The translations under genes and the position numbers were made by a program. The notes beneath the pieces were generated by a model. It did no database searches, had not been told where the DNA came from, and worked only from the letters and a program-made list of their open reading frames with translations. A stretch of 38,597 nt of DNA from GCA-016699975 sp964420045 (GTDB lineage Bacteria > Patescibacteriota > Minisyncoccia > Moranbacterales > UBA1568): positions 1 to 38,597 of the forward strand of contig CAYQPQ010000012.1 of NCBI GenBank assembly GCA_964420045.1, written 5' to 3'. This document shows, one piece after another, positions 33,064 through 38,597 of this stretch. The first letter of the stretch is position 1. Each line of letters starts with the position of its first letter.

Positions 33064-34017
33064 TTACTCCGCATCGCGCCCCAATATATCTCGGGAGCGG
33101 AGATAAAACGGAATAGCGGAAAAGCTGACGATCATTTGTATAAATCGGCTCGTCACAGCAACGGCAACTGCCGCTTCGACCGAGGTGCTAAGATACCCGA
33201 AGAACGTGGCATACGCCCATTCCTTCACGCCGATATTGTTGATACTGATCGGAATATTCGAAACGATCGTGACCAAGAAAATAACGCCGAGGTATTCGAT
33301 GGTGTGCACCTCGCCGCCCAATGCCCGAAAGAGCACCAGATTCGCCAATCCGACACCTACCAGATTGAAAAGAAGTGACCATCCAAGAACCGGGACGGTC
33401 GTTTTGCGAAACGGATAGCGCATAACCTCTCGGACCAGTCGTTGCATCCGCTCCGGCAACCTCCCCAAAAGACGCTGCATCGATGGCATTTTTCGAAGAA
33501 TCGGGAGAGCGAAATCAAACGAAAGCGAACCGAGAATGGCAATATCCAAAAAGAGCCAGAACGGATTCGCAAAAACCAATTTCAAATGAAACAAAGAGAA
33601 GAGAATTGCAAATACCATCGCCGCCCAAATACCCGTAAACCGATCGAAGAGCGCCGTAGAGAGTGCCGGGGAAAGTTTTCCCTCTCGCTTCCCGAGCCAG
33701 AGTGTCCGATATGTATCGCCGCCGATAGTCGAAGGAAGAAAGTTATTGATAAACGTCCCCGTAAGATACGCACGAAAAAAATCCCTATACGGACGATCAA
33801 AGCCCTTGGCTCGAGCGATTGTTTGCCACTTCTTCGAAGATATCGCGATGCCCGTAAGAAGAATACCGACATAGAGCGAAAGAAACGGGAGGTCCACTTC
33901 CGAAATCCTCCGAACTACTTCTCCCCAATTGATGCGCCATACGAGCCACAAAACAAACCCGCCCGACACCAGGAGCTTCAAGAAAAAAGAAAGTCGTTTT
34001 CGAAGAGTCCCTCTCAT
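33064..34017 (-). CDS. flippase-like integral membrane protein (LPG synthase TM family)
   Basis: 317 residues from the ATG at 34017, which overlaps the stop of the GT4 gene as ATGA. About eight membrane helices. Family features include SKKWQTIARAKGF, FFRAYLTGTFINNFLPSTIGGD, ALFDRFTGIWA and the late ISINNIGVKEWAYATFFGYL. Members are related to the membrane half of lysylphosphatidylglycerol synthase and to archaeal AglD. They often accompany glycosyltransferases. The lipid or glycan moved is not known. Confidence 0.88.
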   Translation of the reverse strand: MRGTLRKRLSFFLKLLVSGGFVLWLVWRINWGEVVRRISEVDLPFLSLYVGILLTGIAISSKKWQTIARAKGFDRPYRDFFRAYLTGTFINNFLPSTIGGDTYRTLWLGKREGKLSPALSTALFDRFTGIWAAMVFAILFSLFHLKLVFANPFWLFLDIAILGSLSFDFALPILRKMPSMQRLLGRLPERMQRLVREVMRYPFRKTTVPVLGWSLLFNLVGVGLANLVLFRALGGEVHTIEYLGVIFLVTIVSNIPISINNIGVKEWAYATFFGYLSTSVEAAVAVAVTSRFIQMIVSFSAIPFYLRSRDILGRDAE

Positions 34018-35189
34018 GATTTTGCCGTCATCGCATGTTCGTACGCCCTCCGGTAAGCCTTCGCCACTTCGTTCCATCCCAAACATTCCGCACGGCGGCG
34101 ACTTTCCTCGCCATATCGCTTCGCTTCTTCCGGGTGCGAGGCAAGAAAGAGAATCTTCTCGGCGATATGCCGCGAATCACGCATGCGAACAATACACCCG
34201 TTGACGCCGTCCCCCACCAGTTCGCGCGTCCCACCCGTATCCGTCGTGATAATGGGAAGCCCACACGCAAGCGCCTCGAGCACATTATTACTCATACCTT
34301 CATTGAGAGACGGCAAGACGTACACGTGCGCCCGATGATAGAGCACCACAACATCGCCATGTGGCACTCTCCCGATAAACCGCACCCGATCGGAGAGATT
34401 ATGCTCCGATACAAACGCTTCAAGCGACTCACGTTCATGTCCGTCGCCAGCAATATCCAAGAGAAACCGCCGTTTCTCGGAAGCCTTCAACAACCGCATT
34501 GCCTCGAGCAATGAACGAAGTCCCTTCCGAGGCGTCAGACGCGCAATGGCGAGCACTTGAAACGACTCGGCAACATCACTTGAATAATTCCGCGGAACCG
34601 GGAAAAATTCTTTGATATCAACCCCATTCCTCACAACAGATATATCCCGCGACGATTCCGTGAGAAGCGCGAGCGTCCGAAGCCCTTCGCTATTCGCTAC
34701 AACTTGCGCCGCATGCCGCCAAATAAACCGCGTCACCGGACGCAAAAAGAGATAGAGGTTCTTGAATCGTTCGCTATACCCCGGTACATCCGATCCCCGA
34801 AGCGAAACAATGTAGGGAATGCGAAACTCCATCGAAAGCAATCGCATCACAAATCCCGACGGCACCGAGAAAAATGCGTGCATACAATCAAATTGTTCAC
34901 GCTTCAAGAGTGCGCGAGAAAACACCCACGATTTCCACGAATAGGAAAGTAAATTCGCTTTCGACTGGAAATGAAGATCGCGCGCTCCGTCTTTCTTCCC
35001 AACCGGAAGCCGCTCTATCCGAACATTCGGCGCCGGATATTCCGTCCGATGCACGCCATCAACTGACGACGTCACCAGCACAATCTCCATATCCGAAAAC
35101 GTCGCAAACTCCCGGAGCATATACTCCGTCGCATTCCCCGCCCCGCCCCCCAAAGGCGGATATTCATAGTTATGTATGAGAATTTTCAT
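34014..35189 (-). CDS. glycosyltransferase family 4 protein
   Basis: 391 residues, GT-B fold. The N-terminal Gly-rich loop is NYEYPPLGGGAGNATEYM. The C-terminal domain has VLAIARLTPRKGLRSLLEAM, the RVPHGDVVVLYHRAHVYVLPS segment and the nucleotide-sugar motif NEGMSNNVLEALACGLPIIT with its paired Glu. It is a retaining transferase on the cytoplasmic side, probably building an envelope glycan. Sugar and acceptor cannot be read from the sequence. It is coupled to the flippase-like gene. Confidence 0.93.
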   Translation of the reverse strand: MKILIHNYEYPPLGGGAGNATEYMLREFATFSDMEIVLVTSSVDGVHRTEYPAPNVRIERLPVGKKDGARDLHFQSKANLLSYSWKSWVFSRALLKREQFDCMHAFFSVPSGFVMRLLSMEFRIPYIVSLRGSDVPGYSERFKNLYLFLRPVTRFIWRHAAQVVANSEGLRTLALLTESSRDISVVRNGVDIKEFFPVPRNYSSDVAESFQVLAIARLTPRKGLRSLLEAMRLLKASEKRRFLLDIAGDGHERESLEAFVSEHNLSDRVRFIGRVPHGDVVVLYHRAHVYVLPSLNEGMSNNVLEALACGLPIITTDTGGTRELVGDGVNGCIVRMRDSRHIAEKILFLASHPEEAKRYGEESRRRAECLGWNEVAKAYRRAYEHAMTAKS

Positions 35190-35201
35190 CAGCCAGAAGT
35201 A

Positions 35202-36512
35202 TTACACTCCCACTCCGTAATAGGTAAACCCGACGGCCTCGGCTTCGTTTCGGCGGAAGATGTTTCGCCCATCGACAATCACCGTGCCACGCATACGCTT
35301 CTGCAAATCGGCAAAATCCGCCGTACGGAATTCATCCCATTCAGTCGCCACAACGAGCGCATCCGCACCGTCCGCTGCCGCATATTGATCCTTGGCAAAC
35401 TTCAACCGGGCATTGCTTTTTAGTACCGTCTTGGCATTTTCGGTCGCGACCGGATCAAATGCGGCAACAGAAGCTCCATTCTTAAGCAGCGTCTCAATAA
35501 TGAGAAGCGCCGGCGCCTCGCGCACATCATCGGTGCGTGGCTTAAACGAAAGTCCCCATACAGCGACGCGCTTGCCCTTCAAAGTTTTGAGCGACTTCTT
35601 GAGGAAATTGATCGGCAAAAGTTTCTGCTTTTCATTGGCAGCTCGCACTGCCTCAAGAATGGTAAATTCATACCCGTGCTCCGCGCCCGTATGAAGAAGC
35701 GCCTTCACATCCTTCGGAAAACACGAACCGCCATAGCCGATGCCCGCCGAAAGAAATCGCGAACCGATTCGCGTATCGAACCCCATGCCGCGAGCGACCT
35801 CCTTGGCGTTGCCGCCGACAATCGCGCAGAAATTCGCAATTTCATTAATGAAAGAGATCTTCGTCGCCAAAAATGAATTGGATGCATATTTGATAATTTC
35901 CGCGCTCTTCACATCCGTCTGAATAATGGGGCGCCCCGCACGCGCAACCGGTCGATAGATCCGCTCCATGATAGCCCACGCACGTTCCGACTCCGTCCCC
36001 ACAATCACGCGATCGGGATTCAAAAAGTCTTTCACGGCCGTCCCCTCTCGCAAAAACTCCGGATTCGATACGACGTCAAATTCCTGCGTACCATCACTCG
36101 ATTGCATCACGATCTCACGCACGCGATCCGCCGTTCCGACCGGCACCGTCGACTTGTTGACGAGCACTTTGTATCCGTTCAAATTTTTCCCAAATGTCTC
36201 CGCAACCGCAAAGACATACTGCAAGTCCGCCTCTCCCGTCTTGGGATCGGGAGGCGTCCCCACACCGCTAAAAACCGCGTCCGATTCGCGAATCGCCTTT
36301 CCGATATCGGTCGTAAAAGAAAGTCTCCCCTGTCGCACATTCTCCTTCACGAGCTCTTCAAGTCCGAATTCATAAATCGGAATCCCGCCGCGCTTCAACT
36401 TCGCAATCTTCTTCGCATCCACATCCGCACATACCACCGTATGCCCAATCTCCGCCATACACGCCCCCGACACCAACCCGACATATCCCGCCCCGACAAA
36501 CGTGAGTTTCAT
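35202..36512 (-). CDS. UDP-glucose 6-dehydrogenase
   Basis: 436 residues from the ATG at 36512 (MKLTFVGAGYVGLVSGACMAEIGHT is the NAD-binding start). NKSTVPVGTADRVRE, the catalytic Cys in GYGGSCFPKDVKAL, and the C-terminal domain KRVAVWGLSFKPRTDDVREAPA are intact. It oxidises UDP-glucose to UDP-glucuronate for acidic polysaccharides. It sits 12 bp upstream of the GT4 gene on the same strand. Confidence 0.95.
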   Translation of the reverse strand: MKLTFVGAGYVGLVSGACMAEIGHTVVCADVDAKKIAKLKRGGIPIYEFGLEELVKENVRQGRLSFTTDIGKAIRESDAVFSGVGTPPDPKTGEADLQYVFAVAETFGKNLNGYKVLVNKSTVPVGTADRVREIVMQSSDGTQEFDVVSNPEFLREGTAVKDFLNPDRVIVGTESERAWAIMERIYRPVARAGRPIIQTDVKSAEIIKYASNSFLATKISFINEIANFCAIVGGNAKEVARGMGFDTRIGSRFLSAGIGYGGSCFPKDVKALLHTGAEHGYEFTILEAVRAANEKQKLLPINFLKKSLKTLKGKRVAVWGLSFKPRTDDVREAPALLIIETLLKNGASVAAFDPVATENAKTVLKSNARLKFAKDQYAAADGADALVVATEWDEFRTADFADLQKRMRGTVIVDGRNIFRRNEAEAVGFTYYGVGV

Positions 36513-36584
36513 ATCGTTTCTGACTAACTGATTATTGATCGCATGTTGAAAAAACTTCAAGCAAAAGAAATATGTAAAGACAGA

Positions 36585-36663
36585 GCTTTTCCGATAAAAA
36601 TTCTTTTTTGCGGCTTTCGTACAAAGTGTAAGACAAGCAAAAAAGAATTTTTATCGGAAAAGC
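36585..36663. repeat. inverted-repeat element, short copy D
   Basis: Perfect 27-bp arms (36585-36611 and 36637-36663) around 25 bp containing AAGTGTAAGACAAG. It has the core of copies A-C but no outer terminal repeats and no palindromic insert. It lies between the GT2 and dehydrogenase genes. Its hairpin with A/T-rich stem base would act as a terminator on either strand. Confidence 0.8.
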
Positions 36664-36701
36664 GAACCTCACCAGACGCCACAAGAAAGCGCCTGTCTCA
36701 T

Positions 36702-37652
36702 CTACCTCCGCTCAATCACTTCTCGAATACCGTAGTTCATAGCATGATGACTCCTGTAGTACGCGCGAATCATCATATCCGTCATGAGTCCGAAGATAAA
36801 GAGCTGAATGCCTGCCAGAAGCAAAAAGACGCCAATCATCGGCCAAATACGATCCGAAAGCGACGCGCCAAAGAAAACCTTCTCCACAAACATCCAGAAG
36901 AGAATCCCCGATCCCGCAATCGAGAGCAGAAACCCGCCGCCACCGAAAAGATGCACCGGGCGATGCGAATACTTCCGCCAAAACCACACCGCGAGCATAT
37001 CGACAAACCCCTTCACACTCCGCTTCCAGTTGTACTTGGTGACACCATGCACGCGAGGATGATGCGAAACCGGCACTTCCGCCACGCGAAAGCCTTTGAT
37101 CTCAAGAAGCGCCGGGATAAAGCGGTGCATCTCGCCAAAGAGATCGAAGTCCTCAAAGCATTCCCTCCGAAACGCTTTGAGACTGCACCCCGAATCATGA
37201 ATGTCGTCATGAATCAGCACCTTCCGAAGCAAATTCGCACCACGCGAAAAGATTTTCTTGCTCAATGAATCCTGCCGCTTCACTCGCCATCCGGAAACTA
37301 CGTCATACCCCTCGTCAAGCTTCGCCAAAAGAAGCGGAATATCCGCCGGGTCATTCTGCAAATCGCCATCCATCGTAATCACGATATCGCCCGTCGCCCG
37401 CTTGAACCCGGCATCAAATGCCGCACTCTGTCCGAAGTTCTTGCGAAACACCACGAGTGTAAGCGGCGAAAGAGCATGGCATTTCTCAAGCGTCGCATCT
37501 CTCGACCCGTCATCGACAAAGATGATTTCGTAGGGTCCTCCAAGCTTCTCGAGCGATGCTTTGATACGCTGGTGAAGCTCCTCGACATTCCCTTCTTCGT
37601 TATAGAGCGGCACAACGACCGAATACCGAACCCGCCCGGAATCTGTTTCCAT
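36702..37652 (-). CDS. glycosyltransferase family 2, polyprenyl-phosphate type
   Basis: 316 residues from the ATG at 37652. GT-A fold: VVPLYNEEGNV, IIFVDDGSRDAT, RKNFGQSAAFDAGF, and the DxD region ITMDGDLQNDPADIP. Later motifs DSGCSLKAFRRE and HPRVHGVTKYNW match dolichol/undecaprenyl-phosphate sugar transferases. Two membrane helices lie at about 225-250 and 262-295. It probably makes a lipid-linked sugar for export. It heads the minus-strand glycan cluster. Confidence 0.94.
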   Translation of the reverse strand: METDSGRVRYSVVVPLYNEEGNVEELHQRIKASLEKLGGPYEIIFVDDGSRDATLEKCHALSPLTLVVFRKNFGQSAAFDAGFKRATGDIVITMDGDLQNDPADIPLLLAKLDEGYDVVSGWRVKRQDSLSKKIFSRGANLLRKVLIHDDIHDSGCSLKAFRRECFEDFDLFGEMHRFIPALLEIKGFRVAEVPVSHHPRVHGVTKYNWKRSVKGFVDMLAVWFWRKYSHRPVHLFGGGGFLLSIAGSGILFWMFVEKVFFGASLSDRIWPMIGVFLLLAGIQLFIFGLMTDMMIRAYYRSHHAMNYGIREVIERR

Positions 37653-37753
37653 AAAAAGAAAAAACAAAGCCCCTACCGCCCTATTGTACCAAACCCCCGC
37701 CCAGAGGCAAGGAAGGCCACCTCTTCTCTAGAATACAAGATCGCATTGATTCT

Positions 37754-37930
37754 CTGTCATTCCGAACAAAACTGACCCCGTGCCATACTATGGATCCAGT
37801 ACCGTGCCCTCCTGAACAAAGACAACCCTGTGTCATTCCGATCGAAGTCGAGGAATCTCAAACTCTCAAAAAGGTGCTCGCTAAAACATGAGCTACAGAT
37901 CCCTCCACTTCGGTCGGGATGACAAAGAGG
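37754..37930 (+). repeat. REP-like block left of the GIY-YIG gene
   Basis: A full element at 37831-37930 has arms GTCATTCCGATCGAAGTCGA (continuing GGAATCTC) and GATCCCTCCACTTCGGTCGG (continuing GATGAC). Half-elements of 26 bp precede it (37754-37779 and 37804-37829). The 100-bp full element recurs in the same orientation at 38328-38427 with roughly 85 percent identity by eye. This block fills most of the gap 37653-37949. Confidence 0.8.
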
Positions 37931-37949
37931 AGGAAAAAACAGGAAAATT

Positions 37950-38237
37950 CTACAAGCCTTCAGACAAATCTCTCCATTCCGGATTCAAGGATTCTATGAG
38001 GTGTATTTTCTTCTCCCGACGCCATCGTTTGAGTTGTTTTTCCCTTTCGATAGCACCAACAACACTCCCGGATTGTTCAAAATAGACGAGCCGGTGAACT
38101 CGGTAGCGTTTCGTAAACCCTTCTTGCACACCACTCTTGTGTTCCCAAACTCTTCGCGGCAAATCTCCGGTCACTCCAATATAAAGCACTTTCGATAGGC
38201 TCGCCATAATATACACGCAATAGTTTCTCTCATTCAT
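37950..38237 (-). CDS. GIY-YIG nuclease between REP-like repeats
   Basis: 95 residues from the ATG at 38237 (MNERNYCVYIMAS); a TTG seven codons upstream is an alternative. Motifs: VYI (8-10), YIG (19-21), R28-R29, H33, and the catalytic E66 in AIEREKQLKRWRREKK. The tail is NPEWRDLSEGL. It belongs to the small stand-alone class common across bacteria, but to a different subgroup from the nuclease inside 16S. It is flanked by 100-bp direct repeats, which suggests a mobile cassette. Its DNA near the 3' end resembles the REP arm, which also reads WRDL in one frame. Confidence 0.88.
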   Translation of the reverse strand: MNERNYCVYIMASLSKVLYIGVTGDLPRRVWEHKSGVQEGFTKRYRVHRLVYFEQSGSVVGAIEREKQLKRWRREKKIHLIESLNPEWRDLSEGL

Positions 38238-38274
38238 ATTAGTACATCTCTCTTCCAAAAGACCATCTCCACAC

Positions 38275-38427
38275 GTGTCATCCCGAGCAAAACCAATCCT
38301 GCGTCATCCCAAGCGAAGTCAACCCTATGTCATTCCGAGCAAAGTCGAGGAATCTCAAACTCCCGGAAAGGTACCTGATAAACATGAGGCGTAGATCCCT
38401 CCACTTCGGTCGGGATGACAAAGAGGA
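38275..38427 (+). repeat. REP-like block right of the GIY-YIG gene
   Basis: Two 26-bp half-elements in tandem (38275-38300 and 38301-38326) run directly into a full palindromic element at 38328-38427. Layout and orientation match the left block at 37754-37930. A 61-residue ORF across it on the minus strand is a by-product of the repeat. The gap 38238-38532 holds this block and the terminator at 38488. Confidence 0.8.
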
Positions 38428-38487
38428 AACTCTCGGAAAAAGATATCTTCTCAAATAAATCACCAGCTGCCTATATACTGAAAAGCT

Positions 38488-38518
38488 GGAAGGCGGGGCA
38501 TATTACACCCCGCCTTCC
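38488..38518 (-). terminator. strong terminator for the gene at the right edge
   Basis: Perfect 11-bp GC-rich stem (GGAAGGCGGGG / CCCCGCCTTCC) with a 9-nt loop, followed on the minus strand by AGCTTTTCAG. It starts 15 bp past the stop of the partial gene at 38533. Confidence 0.8.
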
Positions 38519-38532
38519 ACGAACACGTATTA

Positions 38533-38597
38533 TTACTCCTTCTTCCCATCCTCCACCTCTGCATCCTTCGGAGATTCGGGAGTGCCTTCGGTTTTCG
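38533..38597 (-). CDS. C-terminal end of an unidentified gene
   Basis: The last 20 or so codons of a minus-strand gene, cut by the window edge: a Pro/Glu/Lys/Asp-rich tail ending KDAEVEDGKKE and a TAA stop (38533-38535). Such charged disordered tails are common on ribosomal proteins and translation factors of reduced genomes, but the gene cannot be identified. The strong terminator just beyond supports a real 3' end. Confidence 0.6.
   Translation of the reverse strand, partial: KTEGTPESPKDAEVEDGKKE

Noticed and set aside
37754..38427. CRISPR array
   Set aside because: The repeats are palindromic REP-like elements with half-units in tandem and a gene between them; there are no uniform spacers and no cas genes.
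38278..38463. 61-residue minus-strand ORF rich in Arg, Leu and Ser
   Set aside because: It is read entirely from the REP-like repeat block (SSRPKWRDL, LDFARNDIG). Such ORFs recur wherever this repeat occurs and have no independent support.

Overview
This window looks like part of a Candidate Phyla Radiation (Patescibacteria) genome, probably Parcubacteria. The evidence is a 16S rRNA gene carrying a protein-coding insertion, small compact proteins, a monoderm-style type IV pilus cluster (PilM/N/O/B/T/C/D with no PilQ or PilP), a short phosphoglycerate kinase and many SD-less starts. TGA is used as an ordinary stop (scpB, clpC, the GT4 gene), so this is not a UGA-recoding lineage. The lineage is inferred from gene content, not from a database match.

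Layout. At 1-2050 is a minus-strand 16S rRNA gene whose helix 17 holds a complete GIY-YIG nuclease ORF. At 2169-3310 are small membrane-protein genes. At 3426-4910 (+) is a PEGA-domain protein. From 28760 down to 5153 almost everything is on the minus strand, in this transcription order: pilM-N-O-B, an orphan CheY-like regulator, pilT, pilC, two major pilins, pilD, three minor pilins, ligA, gatC, gatA, a membrane protein with an RNRIVH motif, secE-nusG-rplK-rplA, scpA-scpB-dacA, mraY, pgk. A divergent promoter region at 28761-28909 drives pilM leftwards and clpC-comF rightwards. Next come a two-repeat protein with a putative metal-site motif (32327-33031) and a minus-strand envelope glycan cluster (GT2, UDP-glucose dehydrogenase, GT4, flippase-like protein). 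The right end has a second GIY-YIG gene between 100-bp direct copies of a REP-like palindrome, then the 3' tip of an unidentified gene.

Working together: the pilus assembly genes, the pilins and ComF suggest DNA uptake or surface attachment. mraY, dacA and the glycan genes build the envelope. ligA, scpA/B, gatCA, rplK/A, nusG and secE are housekeeping. ClpC is a regulated-proteolysis unfoldase.

Non-coding structure is rich. Four copies of a long inverted-repeat (MITE-like) family lie only between genes (4918, 7476, 12411, 36585). A different terminal-inverted-repeat element separates pilT from pilC. REP-like palindromes occur at 12641, 37831 and 38328. The most notable points are the nuclease ORF that fills the loop of a 16S helix, and the GIY-YIG gene flanked by REP-like elements whose 3' end resembles the REP arm itself. 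No tRNA, CRISPR array, transposase or origin was recognised.
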